Of a DNA stretch of 64,000 nt, positions 24,930 through 33,807 are shown in pieces. The notes under the pieces were generated by a model. It made no database searches. It was not told the DNA's origin and was given only the letters and a program-made list of their open reading frames with translations. Source of the DNA: Paenisporosarcina sp050269735 (GTDB taxonomy: Bacteria > Bacillota > Bacilli > Bacillales_A > Planococcaceae); NCBI RefSeq assembly GCF_050269735.1, contig NZ_JBNNIX010000002.1:434001-498000 (forward strand), given 5' to 3'. The translations under genes were made by a program, and so were the position numbers. Each line of letters begins with the position of its first letter. The first letter of the stretch is position 1.

Positions 24930-25130
24930 TGAGATATGGAGAAAAACCGCAGAGACTCCAGCGGGAAAAGAGAAGTGCCAAACTACTCGAACGCTTAGTT
25001 CGAGTTAGTTTGGCACAAGCAGGCGAAAAGCGCAGCTGTTTTACGGAGTATCATCCGTCACATTAATTGAATTATACCTGAAGCCAAGCCCACGGAAAGC
25101 GAAGTGGCTGTCCCTGCCTGATTTCCATAT
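24930..25130. repeat. GC-rich hairpin element upstream of the recD2 3' end, probable dispersed repeat
   Basis: It contains a long hairpin at 24975-25016 (GTGCCAAACTA-CTCGAAC against GTTCGAG-TTAGTTTGGCAC, one bulge) and a small ACGGA/TCCGT hairpin near 25042-25057. It is bounded by CCGCAGAGACTCCAGCGGG on the left and CCCACGGAAAGCGAAGTGG on the right. These boundary phrases are typical of non-coding repeats scattered through Bacillus-group intergenic regions (recalled, not searched). There is no ORF. Confidence 0.55.
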
Positions 25131-25164
25131 ACAACTTCTACTCAATATTTAACTTACATACGCG

Positions 25165-27606
25165 TCATTCAGCTTTTTCTAAAAAGTCATAAGGAGTGGT
25201 GCCGTTCATGCCAACTAAAGGATGAATCGTCAAATGGTTCGAAGCTGTCAAAGAAATTTCCTTTTCGTTCTCATCAGCAACTTCACTCACAACTTCACTG
25301 CTTTCATCCTCGACAATCGGTTCAGTAACAGGCACTGCCTCTTCACTTAATCGTTCTTTCAGTGAGGTTAGACGCGCAAGATCATCATTGCGCTCGATAC
25401 CAAATTTGAAGACATCTGCGTCCCCACAAAGAATGAGAAAGTTTTTAGCGCGTGTTATCCCTGTATACAGTAAATTTCGTCTTAGCATTTTCATGTAACT
25501 GCGGACAACCGGCATGATGACGATTGGAAACTCACTGCCCTGCGATTTATGAATCGAGCAACAATAAGCGAGCGTCAACTGTCCCAGATCATTCCGTTGA
25601 TAAGTTACTTCAATCCCTTCGAAAGATACAACCAACATGTCCTGTTTCTCGACATTTTCGCTGGCTTTCGAGATACTGATGACTTCGCCCATATCGCCGT
25701 TATACACTTGGCTTTCCGGCTGATTGACAAGTTGCAGTACTTTATCGCCAATTCGATAAGTCGTTTCACCGAAAACAATTTCCTTACGCTTTTTCGTATC
25801 ATTTGGATTGACCATTTGCTGGATCATTTTATTGAGTGCATCAATGCCTGCAGGACCTTTATACATGGGTGCCAGCACTTGCAATTCTTTTATAGTATGG
25901 CCTTTAGCCAAAGCACTTTTGATGACTTGTTCAACCACTTTAGAGATTTGCTCAGGACCTGCTTTTATGAACGATCGATCACTTGTTTTATCAATTAGAT
26001 TCGGAGGCAATTGCCCTTTTTTCATTTGATGTGCAAGTTCGATAATGGATGAACCTGCAGATTGTCTATATATATCCGTTAGTTCCACCGTTGGAATGCG
26101 TTTAGATGCAAGCAAATCTTTCAAGACTTGACCTGGTCCAACAGGAGGCAATTGATCCTGATCACCCACGAATATCACTTGTGCTCCTTCAGGAATTGCT
26201 TTTAGCAATTGATGGGCAAGCCATGTATCGACCATAGACATTTCATCGATAATGATGAGATTTCCTTTAATATCGCGTTCTGTTTTTTCTTCTTTTTCCT
26301 GACCAGTAAAACCGAGCAAACGATGGATGGTCATGGACGGAAGACCAGTAGATTCATTCAAACGTTTTGCTGCACGGCCAGTCGGTGCCGCTAAAATAAT
26401 CGGAAAAGGCTCCTGTTTTTTAGCGTATTCTTTTGGATCGAGCGTCAATCCGTGCAATTCAGCGTAAACTTCGACAAGTCCCCTGACAACGGTGGTCTTC
26501 CCTGTACCAGGTCCTCCGGTCAGCAACATGACGGAAGCGTTCATTCCGAGTTCAATGGCCGCGATTTGCGTCTCTGCATAAGAAACCCCAAGTCTCTCTT
26601 CCGCTTCGCCTAAAGCTTTGCGAATTTCAGACGTTGGAAAGCCCGTTCGTTCCTGTTGTTCGTGAATCAGCGTTTCCAGTTTGGAGGCGATGCCAACTTC
26701 AGAAAAATAGAGAGATGGCAAATAAAAACGAGACATCTCGCCAGCCAGTTTTCCTTCCTCAACCAGTTCCATACATGCTGTCGAAATAGCATCGTATGGA
26801 ACTTCTTCAAATTGGCTTGACTCCAGTAATTGCTTGACGTTCGGCAAAATATGCTCCGCATGCAAATAAACATGCCCTTCACTTAGGGAAGCAGTATTCA
26901 ACAAGTGGAAAACAGCCGCTTTGATTCGGTCAGGATGTTTACCAGTCATGCCTAGTTTGGAACCAAGCTCATCCGCGCGATGAAAACCAATACCTTCCAC
27001 ATCCTCAATGAGACGGAACGGGTTTTTCATCAACACTTCAATCGTTTCTTCACGGTAAGTCTGGTAAATTCGCATCGCAAGTTGAGGACCAAAACCCCAT
27101 TCATTTAATTGAATCATGACTCGTTCCAAACCAAGATTTTGCTCAAGCGTCATCCGGATCGTTTCTTTTTTCTCTTTCGCTAACCGCGGTACGGCATCAA
27201 GTGCTTCTGGATCATCTAAAATGAGACGGATTGCATCTTTTCCTAGCTTCTTGACAATGGTTTCGGCCGTTTTTCGACCAATTCCATGAAATAAGTCACT
27301 CGATAAATAATGAATGATGCCTTGTTCGGTCTCTGGCACATCTTTTGCGAATGTTTCCACTTGAAACTGTGTCCCGTATTTTGGATGCTGTTTAATTTGG
27401 CCTGTAAAGCGGTATGTTTCTTCATTCATCAAAGGAGGGAAATAACCGGTTACAATGATTTCTTTATCTTCATATGTAGAGTTTGTTTCGTTGATTTTAA
27501 GTTTTACGATGGTGAATAAGTTAGAGGAATTATGAAAAATGGTGACGACAGGTTTGCCTGTAATATACATCGGTTCTTGTTGAAATAAATCGATTTGATT
27601 TGGCAA
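25165..27606 (-). CDS. recD2: RecD2-type DNA helicase (YrrC)
   Basis: RecD2 is a 5'-3' superfamily 1B helicase that works without RecBC and affects replication fork progress and mismatch repair. The 813 residues show an N-terminal OB-like region, helix-hairpin-helix repeats, Walker A LTGGPGTGKTTV, Walker B LIIIDEMSMVD, and C-terminal SF1 motifs (YTGITRAKNFLILCG). A 60-residue acidic tail after the helicase core is less conserved. It lies 21 bases after yrrB, as in B. subtilis. Confidence 0.94.
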   Translation of the reverse strand: MPNQIDLFQQEPMYITGKPVVTIFHNSSNLFTIVKLKINETNSTYEDKEIIVTGYFPPLMNEETYRFTGQIKQHPKYGTQFQVETFAKDVPETEQGIIHYLSSDLFHGIGRKTAETIVKKLGKDAIRLILDDPEALDAVPRLAKEKKETIRMTLEQNLGLERVMIQLNEWGFGPQLAMRIYQTYREETIEVLMKNPFRLIEDVEGIGFHRADELGSKLGMTGKHPDRIKAAVFHLLNTASLSEGHVYLHAEHILPNVKQLLESSQFEEVPYDAISTACMELVEEGKLAGEMSRFYLPSLYFSEVGIASKLETLIHEQQERTGFPTSEIRKALGEAEERLGVSYAETQIAAIELGMNASVMLLTGGPGTGKTTVVRGLVEVYAELHGLTLDPKEYAKKQEPFPIILAAPTGRAAKRLNESTGLPSMTIHRLLGFTGQEKEEKTERDIKGNLIIIDEMSMVDTWLAHQLLKAIPEGAQVIFVGDQDQLPPVGPGQVLKDLLASKRIPTVELTDIYRQSAGSSIIELAHQMKKGQLPPNLIDKTSDRSFIKAGPEQISKVVEQVIKSALAKGHTIKELQVLAPMYKGPAGIDALNKMIQQMVNPNDTKKRKEIVFGETTYRIGDKVLQLVNQPESQVYNGDMGEVISISKASENVEKQDMLVVSFEGIEVTYQRNDLGQLTLAYCCSIHKSQGSEFPIVIMPVVRSYMKMLRRNLLYTGITRAKNFLILCGDADVFKFGIERNDDLARLTSLKERLSEEAVPVTEPIVEDESSEVVSEVADENEKEISLTASNHLTIHPLVGMNGTTPYDFLEKAE

Positions 27607-27627
27607 AGCTGTCGCCTCCTGAATTGG

Positions 27628-28284
27628 TTAATTTCTTAATGCAATCATGTCATACACATAACGTGCTTGATCAAAATTAGGTTGCAGCGTATACGCCTGT
27701 TTTAAATGATACAACGCATCATCCGTACGTTCAGTGGAAACAGCGTATAACACACCCAAATTATAGTGAGCATCTGCATTGTTCAAGTCTTCATGAATGA
27801 CATACATAAATTCTGGTTCAGCTTCCTTGAACATTTCAAGAGCTGCTAACCCAATGCCGTAAGACAGACGAATTTGAACGTCTGTTGACTCTAGTTCCGC
27901 TGCACGTTGTAAATAAGGCAATGCAAGTTTAGGATTTCCTAAACGTTCGAAACATTTTCCTAACATAAAGTAAGCGTCGGCACCTTGAATACCAAACTGA
28001 ATTGATTTCTCATAAAGCTTCGCCGCTTCTTCATAACGTTCCTGCTCGTAATATAAATTAGCTAATCCATAGAATGCTGTCGCCGCTTGATCATCCAATG
28101 TAATGGCTTTTTGGAAGAAGCGTTCAGCACGTTCTGTTTCATTCATGCGTGCCAATAGGTTTCCAAAGTTAATATAGCCAAGAGGGTTATTTGGTTCCTC
28201 TTCAATTGCATTATTGAAATGCACCACTGCTTGTTCGTAATCTTTATTTTGAATGGCTGCAATGCCAAGTTCTAGTTCTTTCAT
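27628..28284 (-). CDS. yrrB: TPR-repeat protein (YrrB)
   Basis: This 218-residue cytoplasmic protein is made almost wholly of tetratricopeptide repeats (for example NNPLGYINFGNLLARMNE, AATAFYGLANLYYEQERYEE, ADAHYNLGVLYAVS). TPR arrays are protein-binding scaffolds. The location between mnmA and recD2 matches B. subtilis YrrB, whose partner is not firmly known. Confidence 0.9.
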   Translation of the reverse strand: MKELELGIAAIQNKDYEQAVVHFNNAIEEEPNNPLGYINFGNLLARMNETERAERFFQKAITLDDQAATAFYGLANLYYEQERYEEAAKLYEKSIQFGIQGADAYFMLGKCFERLGNPKLALPYLQRAAELESTDVQIRLSYGIGLAALEMFKEAEPEFMYVIHEDLNNADAHYNLGVLYAVSTERTDDALYHLKQAYTLQPNFDQARYVYDMIALRN

Positions 28285-28302
28285 CTTCTCACTCCTTGTT
28301 CA

Positions 28303-29424
28303 TTAGCCGACGTATGTCAATTTCTCGCCGTTTTTAATGACTTCGTCAATTGTTCCGCCACCAAGACACACATCCCCGTCATATAAAACAACAGCTTGAC
28401 CAGGTGTGATTGCACGTACAGGCTCTGCGAAAGTAATAATCGCTCCGTTATTTCCCGTCAATTCTACTTCAACTTTAACGTCTTCCTGACGGTATCTGAA
28501 TTTCGCTGTACATGAAAATGTTTTGTCTTTTTGTGCATTCGTTGTAAAGCTCATATTTACTGCTGTTAATTGATCAGAAAATAGCGCTTCGTGATGGATG
28601 TTTTGACCCACTAGCAATTCGTTATTCTCAAGATTTTTCCCAAGAACAAACCAAGGGTCTCCAGCTCCACCAATGCCCAATCCATGACGTTGGCCGATTG
28701 TATAATACATTAGACCATCATGACGGCCCATGACTTCCCCGCCCATTGTCACCATATTACCAGGCTGTGCCGGTAAGTATTGGCTCAAAAATTCCTTGAA
28801 GTTCCGTTCGCCGATAAAACAAATGCCTGTTGAATCTTTTTTCGTTGCGGTTGCTAATCCAGCTTCAGCAGCGATTTCACGCACCAATTTCTTTTCGAGA
28901 TGACCAATTGGGAACATCACTTTCGATAATTGCTCCTGATTCAATTGATTCAAGAAATATGTTTGGTCTTTATTGTTATCGAGTCCGCGAAGAAGTTGAG
29001 TTTCTCCATCCACATCTTTGACCTGTGCGTAATGTCCGGTTGCCAAATAATCGGCACCTAAACTGATCGCATGCTCGAGGAATGCCTTGAATTTAATTTC
29101 TTTATTGCACATTACATCAGGATTTGGGGTTCTGCCTGCTTTGTATTCTTCCAAAAAGTAAGTGAACACTTTATCCCAGTATTGTTTTTCAAAATTCACT
29201 GCGTAGTACGGAATACCGATCTGATTGCAGACCTTGATTACATCGTCATAATCTTCAGTCGCTGTACACACACCGTTTTCATCGGTGTCATCCCAGTTTT
29301 TCATGAAAATCCCGATGACGTCGTACCCTTGTTCTTTCAATAAATATGCTGCAACGGACGAATCAACGCCGCCCGACATGCCGACAACGACACGTGTTTC
29401 TGCAGGGCTTTTTAGTTGTTGCAT
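28303..29424 (-). CDS. mnmA: tRNA-uridine 2-sulfurtransferase MnmA
   Basis: MnmA thiolates the wobble U34 of tRNA Lys, Glu and Gln to 2-thiouridine. The 373 residues show the PP-loop GMSGGVDSSVAA near the start, the active-site cysteine in NPDVMCNKEIKF and the second in STGICFIGERNF. The ATG at 29424 is six bases after AAGGTG; the in-frame GTG at 29433 is part of that ribosome binding site. The adjacent upstream cysteine desulfurase probably supplies the sulfur. Confidence 0.96.
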   Translation of the reverse strand: MQQLKSPAETRVVVGMSGGVDSSVAAYLLKEQGYDVIGIFMKNWDDTDENGVCTATEDYDDVIKVCNQIGIPYYAVNFEKQYWDKVFTYFLEEYKAGRTPNPDVMCNKEIKFKAFLEHAISLGADYLATGHYAQVKDVDGETQLLRGLDNNKDQTYFLNQLNQEQLSKVMFPIGHLEKKLVREIAAEAGLATATKKDSTGICFIGERNFKEFLSQYLPAQPGNMVTMGGEVMGRHDGLMYYTIGQRHGLGIGGAGDPWFVLGKNLENNELLVGQNIHHEALFSDQLTAVNMSFTTNAQKDKTFSCTAKFRYRQEDVKVEVELTGNNGAIITFAEPVRAITPGQAVVLYDGDVCLGGGTIDEVIKNGEKLTYVG

Positions 29425-29445
29425 TTCTTTCACCTTTTTCTACAT

Positions 29446-30588
29446 TTATTTCACAAGTCTATTTAATACGGTAGCAGTTTTCGTCGCAGCTTCCGTTATA
29501 TCTTCTTCTGTTACACCATAGCCAAAACTGAAGCGGATCGAATTACGAAGTTCATCTGCATTTTCGCCGAACATTGCAACCAGAACATGAGATGGGTCAA
29601 TTGAACCTGCTGTACAGGCGGAGCCGCTTGATACAGAAAGTCCGGCCATGTCCAAATTGACCAAAAGTGCTTCTACATCTGTTCCTTTAAAGCTAACGTT
29701 TAAAATATGCGGAAGAGTCGATTGTACATTGCCGTTAAACTGGAATGCAATTCCTTTGTCTTTCCAAATGGAAATCATGATTTCTTTGAAATGGTGGTAC
29801 AATTTTTGTTTTTCATCCATTGTCTGTTGCGCAATCGATACTGCCTCAGCGAATGCCAGTACACTTGGAACATTTTCCGTACCAGCACGGCGTTTGCGTT
29901 CCTGTTGTCCACCAAATAGTTGTGGTGACAATTTTGTTCCTTTTCGCTGATAAAGGAATCCGATTCCTTTAGGTCCGTTGATTTTATGCGATGAAACAGA
30001 CAATAAATCCACATGAAGATCTTCAACAGAAATCGGCATCAAACCGTATGCTTGTACAGCATCTGTATGGAATGTTGCCTGGTGATTTTTCAACAAATGA
30101 CCGATTTCTTCGATCGGTTGAATGGAGCCAACTTCATTATTACCTAGCATAATCGTCACTAAAATGGTGTCGTCACGTAATGCTTGTTTAAAGTCTTCGA
30201 TCGACACTTGCCCTTGTTTATTGACAGGTAAATAAGTTACGTCAAAACCTTCTTTTTCAAGCTTTTCACAGGCATGTAAAACGGCATGATGCTCAATTTG
30301 AGACGTAATAATATGTGACCCAAGATTTTTGCGTGCGTAAGCCGTACCGAAAATCGCCAAATTATCCGCTTCCGTCCCACCACTCGTCAAAATGATATCC
30401 TGATCTTTTGCGCCAATGCTGTTTGCTAATACTGTACGGGCATGGTCCAACTCTTTTCGGGCTTCCCGACCAGTTGCATGGATGCTTGAAGGATTACCGT
30501 AAGCTTTCTCCATCGTTTCGACCAACTTATTGATCACTTGCGGATGCACAGGCGAAGTCGCTGCGTGGTCTAAATAAATTCTATTCAT
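29446..30588 (-). CDS. Cysteine desulfurase (YrvO/IscS-like), sulfur donor for MnmA
   Basis: The 380-residue PLP enzyme takes sulfur from cysteine. The PLP lysine is in SSHKINGPKG and the persulfide cysteine in SSGSACTAG, with HAATSPVHP at the N-terminus and TEADNLA for cofactor binding. In B. subtilis YrvO sits next to mnmA and feeds it directly. AAAGGAG precedes the ATG. It follows cymR, the cysteine regulator, by about 60 bases. Confidence 0.93.
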   Translation of the reverse strand: MNRIYLDHAATSPVHPQVINKLVETMEKAYGNPSSIHATGREARKELDHARTVLANSIGAKDQDIILTSGGTEADNLAIFGTAYARKNLGSHIITSQIEHHAVLHACEKLEKEGFDVTYLPVNKQGQVSIEDFKQALRDDTILVTIMLGNNEVGSIQPIEEIGHLLKNHQATFHTDAVQAYGLMPISVEDLHVDLLSVSSHKINGPKGIGFLYQRKGTKLSPQLFGGQQERKRRAGTENVPSVLAFAEAVSIAQQTMDEKQKLYHHFKEIMISIWKDKGIAFQFNGNVQSTLPHILNVSFKGTDVEALLVNLDMAGLSVSSGSACTAGSIDPSHVLVAMFGENADELRNSIRFSFGYGVTEEDITEAATKTATVLNRLVK

Positions 30589-30650
30589 GTCGAACTCCTT
30601 TATAAAGGATGTTCAAAGAACCTTTAATGTTGAGATTTTTTGAACAGCAC

Positions 30651-31070
30651 TTAAATGTAGTACATGTAGCCATCATCAGTTGACGTATCACTATATTTGG
30701 CTAAATCTTCAATAGTAGTTGTATCTAACACCGTTTTAACGGCATCACGAATACGGAGCCATAATTCCCGTTGCGGAGGTGCTTCGTTTTCAATGCCTTC
30801 GACCGGTTGAATCGGCCCTTCCAGCACACGGATTACATCCCCTGCAGATATTAAATGAGGTGGTTTTGAAAGCATGTATCCACCATGTGCTCCACGGACA
30901 CTTTTAACGAGACCCGAATTACGGAGTGGAGAAACCAATTGTTCTAAATAAGCTTCTGATAAATCATTGTCTGCTGCTATTTGACGGAGAGGTACTGGTC
31001 CTTCTCCAAATTGTTTCGCTAACTCTATCATAATCGTTAAGCCGTAACGACCTTTTGTCGAAATTCTCAC
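30651..31070 (-). CDS. cymR: CymR, Rrf2-family regulator of cysteine metabolism
   Basis: CymR is the master repressor of sulfur and cysteine uptake genes in Bacilli and acts with CysK. The 139 residues show an N-terminal winged helix (ISTKGRYGLTIMIELA, SEAYLEQLVSPLRNSGLVKS, RGAHGGYMLSKP). There is no cysteine at all, so it is not an iron-sulfur IscR-type member. I chose the GTG at 31070, six bases after GGGGTG, which aligns with the family start; the in-frame GTG at 31079 lies inside the ribosome binding site. Confidence 0.93.
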   Translation of the reverse strand: MRISTKGRYGLTIMIELAKQFGEGPVPLRQIAADNDLSEAYLEQLVSPLRNSGLVKSVRGAHGGYMLSKPPHLISAGDVIRVLEGPIQPVEGIENEAPPQRELWLRIRDAVKTVLDTTTIEDLAKYSDTSTDDGYMYYI

Positions 31071-31108
31071 GTTATTCACCCCGTATAATCCTTAAAATTC
31101 ATCTACAT

Positions 31109-31117
31109 AGTATATCA
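31109..31117 (-). promoter_or_regulatory. extended -10 promoter candidate of cymR
   Basis: TGATATACT on the minus strand fits an extended -10 element about 40 bases upstream of the GTG start. No good -35 is visible. Confidence 0.4.
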
Positions 31118-31202
31118 CATTTCCGACCAATCGCCTGTGAAATGACTTTTCATACAGCAACACGTATACTAGAGAACAAATGTACGAATTTAGGAGGTAC
31201 TC

Positions 31203-32495
31203 ATGATGCAAAACGAACCCCTTGCTTATCGAATGAGACCGCAAAAATTGGATGAAATCGCAGGTCAGCAAGACATCATCGGAAAACATACACCTTTATA
31301 TAAAATGATTACAAATGGCCACGTTCCCTCCATGTTGTTATACGGTGAGCCGGGAATTGGCAAAACTTCTCTAGCTTATGCCATTGCCGGAACGTGCAAT
31401 CTTCCGTTCATCGCACTCAATGCGACACGCTCAGGCAAGAAAGATGTCGAAGACGTTGTGGCAGAATCACGTGTAACTGGAAAAGTGCTGTTATTTTTAG
31501 ATGAGATCCATCGATTCAATAAATTGCAGCAGGACGCACTGCTCCCCCATGTGGAAAGCGGCGCAATTGTATTGATCGGAGCAACAACGGAAAACCCGTT
31601 TCATGATGTCAATCCCGCCATCCGTTCACGTTGCGGTGAAATTAAACAATTAAAACGTTTAACCGCTGAGGATTTAATGGTGCTGATTCAACGCGCTTTG
31701 CAGGATGAAAAGAGAGGTCTCGGTCGACAGAAGATTGAGATGTCTGAACAACAGCAACTAAAAATTGCGGAAGCCGCTAACGGAGATGCACGAAAAGCAC
31801 TCACGATTCTCGAGTCGGTCGTTTCAGCTTCCGATGAAGAAGATGGCGTCACTATTGTGGATGATGCAATGGTACAAAACCTGGTCGATCGTATCGGCGT
31901 TTTCGGGGATAAGAAAGGCTCGCATTTTTATAATTTATTGTCGGCATTACAAAAATCCGTGCGCGGCAGTGATGTCAATGCAGCCATGTATTATTTAGCC
32001 CACTTACTTGAAAATGGCGATCTGGTTGCCGTCTCAAGACGCCTTCTCGTCATGGCGTACGAAGATATCGGCGTTGCGAACCCCTCTGTTGGTCCACATG
32101 TCCTTGCTAGCATTCAGGCTGCCGAGCGACTGGGCTTACCTGAAGCACGCATCCCTTTGGCAAACGCCGTCGTGGAAATGTGTTTATCAGAGAAATCCAA
32201 TTCAGCGTATAAAGCGATTGACGCTGCCATTGCTTCGATACACGCTGGAAAAGTTGGCGATATCCCGAGCCATTTGAGAGATACCCATTACGCTGGAGCT
32301 GCCGCACTCGGACACGAAGGCTATTTGTATCCACATAATACGCCGATCGGATCATTTGGTGGTTGGGTTAATCAAACGTATTTACCGGACAATTTAATCG
32401 GTACGAAGTTTTATGACCCAGTGCTTGCGGGAGAAGAAAAGAAACTCGCGGGAATTTATCAGAAGCTGGAATCATTTAAAGGAAAGAAGACCTGA
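31203..32495 (+). CDS. rarA: Replication-associated recombination protein RarA (MgsA, YrvN)
   Basis: RarA is a clamp-loader-related AAA+ ATPase that helps stalled replication forks. The 430 residues show Walker A LYGEPGIGKTSLAYA, Walker B LFLDEIHRFNKLQQD, sensor 1 IGATTENPFHDV and the C-terminal tetramerisation domain (MAYEDIGVANP). TAGGAGG precedes a double ATG (31203 or 31206). It diverges from cymR, as in B. subtilis yrvN/cymR. Confidence 0.95.
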   Translation: MMQNEPLAYRMRPQKLDEIAGQQDIIGKHTPLYKMITNGHVPSMLLYGEPGIGKTSLAYAIAGTCNLPFIALNATRSGKKDVEDVVAESRVTGKVLLFLDEIHRFNKLQQDALLPHVESGAIVLIGATTENPFHDVNPAIRSRCGEIKQLKRLTAEDLMVLIQRALQDEKRGLGRQKIEMSEQQQLKIAEAANGDARKALTILESVVSASDEEDGVTIVDDAMVQNLVDRIGVFGDKKGSHFYNLLSALQKSVRGSDVNAAMYYLAHLLENGDLVAVSRRLLVMAYEDIGVANPSVGPHVLASIQAAERLGLPEARIPLANAVVEMCLSEKSNSAYKAIDAAIASIHAGKVGDIPSHLRDTHYAGAAALGHEGYLYPHNTPIGSFGGWVNQTYLPDNLIGTKFYDPVLAGEEKKLAGIYQKLESFKGKKT

Positions 32496-32525
32496 ATCGC
32501 CGGTGAGCGTTTCAGGTCTTTTTTA
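32488..32525 (+). terminator. rarA intrinsic terminator
   Basis: AGACCTGAA pairs with TTCAGGTCT and is followed by six T. The rarA stop codon is inside the left arm. Confidence 0.88.
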
Positions 32526-32544
32526 TGTGGTGAGTTGCCCGCAA

Positions 32545-32655
32545 ACAGGAAAGTTGCTACAATATCCAGAAAAGTTGCTACAATCATAATGAAAGTTGCT
32601 ACAATATCAGGAAAAGTTGCCACTATCGAACGAATTGTTGCCACAATCACTTCCC
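32545..32655 (-). repeat. intergenic array C of five 19-23-bp CAACT units
   Basis: On the minus strand five units of the form GATATTGTAGCAACTTTCCTG run in tandem between the convergent rarA and tcdA genes. The GCAACTTT core is shared with arrays A and B, in the opposite orientation to them. AAA tracts on the plus strand recur at about one-unit spacing, with A/T steps halfway. Confidence 0.8.
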
Positions 32656-32675
32656 CCTCCACAACAAACCCATCA

Positions 32676-32710
32676 AAAAAACAACCCCTCATTCTTTCAA
32701 AGGGTTGCCT
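32676..32710 (-). terminator. tcdA intrinsic terminator
   Basis: On the minus strand GCAACCC pairs with GGGTTG around an A-rich loop, followed by seven T. Confidence 0.65.
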
Positions 32711-32721
32711 TCACTCATTTA

Positions 32722-33483
32722 TTAAGAACGTACACGTTTTACCGGAATTTCTTTTGTAATATCATTAATGACCCAGCTTGCTGCCACTAAACCGGCAACG
32801 GACGGCACGAATGCATTTGATGATGGTGGCATTTTTGTCTTGCGAATCTTCGCGTCAGGCTTGCCGACCGTTTCGACGACATCTTCTCTGACCACGATTG
32901 GACTTTCATCCGAAAAGACAACTGGAATGCCTTTATATATTCCTTCTTTACGCAGTTTCGTACGAATCACTTTTGCCAAAGGATCTGTATGCGTTTTTGA
33001 AATATCCGCGATTTTAAAACGTGTCGGATCGGTTTTGTTTGCTGCACCCATACTTGAAATAACTTTAACGCCACGAGCTAAACATTCTTTCATCAAATGG
33101 ATTTTGTAGATGATGGTGTCGGATGCATCAATGACATAATCCAAGTTGTGGCTGAAAAATTCTTCATACGTTTCTTCTGTGTAGAACATGTGTAAATCAT
33201 GAACTTCACAGGCAGGGTTAATATCCAGAATTCGTTCCTTCATAACCTCGGACTTCGAGCGTCCTACAGTTGATGTATAAGCGACTAATTGACGATTGAT
33301 ATTTGTAATATCCACATTGTCTTTATCGACCAAAATAATCTTGCCGATGCCGCTTCTCGCGCATGCTTCAGCTGCAAACGAACCTACGCCTCCAACACCT
33401 AATATGGCAACGGTGGTGTTCTTTAAAAGTTCGACGCCTTCAGTGCCGATCGCTAATTCATTTCGTGAAAATTGGTGTAACAT
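32722..33483 (-). CDS. tcdA: tRNA threonylcarbamoyladenosine dehydratase TcdA (YrvM)
   Basis: TcdA is an E1-like ATP-dependent enzyme that cyclises t6A37 of tRNA to ct6A. The 253 residues show the ATP-binding GVGGVGSFAAEACARSG, the LVDKDNVDITNINRQ motif with the adenylation Arg/Asn residues, and DASDTIIYKI. The ATG at 33483 follows GAGG by seven bases and matches the conserved start MLHQFSRNEL. It is the gene after 6S RNA and aspS, as in B. subtilis. Confidence 0.93.
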   Translation of the reverse strand: MLHQFSRNELAIGTEGVELLKNTTVAILGVGGVGSFAAEACARSGIGKIILVDKDNVDITNINRQLVAYTSTVGRSKSEVMKERILDINPACEVHDLHMFYTEETYEEFFSHNLDYVIDASDTIIYKIHLMKECLARGVKVISSMGAANKTDPTRFKIADISKTHTDPLAKVIRTKLRKEGIYKGIPVVFSDESPIVVREDVVETVGKPDAKIRKTKMPPSSNAFVPSVAGLVAASWVINDITKEIPVKRVRS

Positions 33484-33532
33484 TTGATGTCCTCGCAATC
33501 TATATCGTTTTAGTAGGAATTAGACTCATTAA

Positions 33533-33563
33533 AAACCCTCTAGCCTAAAACAAGCTAGAGGGG
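33533..33563 (-). terminator. 6S RNA transcription terminator
   Basis: On the minus strand CCCTCTAGCTTG pairs with TAGGCTAGAGGG, followed by TTTTTAATG, just 3' of the 6S RNA closing stem. Confidence 0.85.
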
Positions 33564-33564
33564 T

Positions 33565-33767
33565 TATACGTAAGGTATGACGAATCCCAATCGTGCCGTC
33601 ATTATGAAGCGTATCGTTTTGAACCCGCACACAGCAGGTGGGTATCCACTTTACAACTTATAACGTCCCCTGGGGGCATGTTAGCCATTATAAAAGGAGG
33701 ATTCCCGACGATTTTATTGTTCGGTCAAAAGCGATTGGCAATTAACGAACACATCAGGATTCGTGTT
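33565..33767 (-). ncRNA. ssrS: 6S RNA (6S-1/BsrA type)
   Basis: 6S RNA binds the sigma-A RNA polymerase holoenzyme and damps transcription in stationary phase. The element lies between aspS and tcdA, the B. subtilis bsrA position. The closing stem is visible: ACGAATCC at the 5' side (33758-33765) pairs with GGATTCGT at the 3' side (33580-33587). Between them is a long imperfect hairpin with conserved-looking phrases such as TGTAAAGTGG and CTGTGTGCGGG. A sigma-A promoter lies directly upstream and a terminator downstream. Ends are estimated to about 5 bases. Confidence 0.88.
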
Positions 33768-33773
33768 ACAAGT

Positions 33774-33802
33774 ATCCTATCATATCTATTTTAGAATTTC
33801 AA
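33774..33802 (-). promoter_or_regulatory. sigma-A promoter of 6S RNA
   Basis: TTGAAA (33797-33802) and TAGGAT (33774-33779) are separated by 17 bases. The predicted transcription start falls at the 6S 5' end. Confidence 0.7.
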
Positions 33803-33807
33803 GCCTC

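Noticed and set aside
25549..25998. 149-codon plus-strand frame opposite recD2
   Set aside because: It is a shadow frame inside the conserved helicase gene, without any start signal.
33565..33767. Novel RNA between aspS and tcdA
   Set aside because: Position, closing stem and terminator identify it as 6S RNA.
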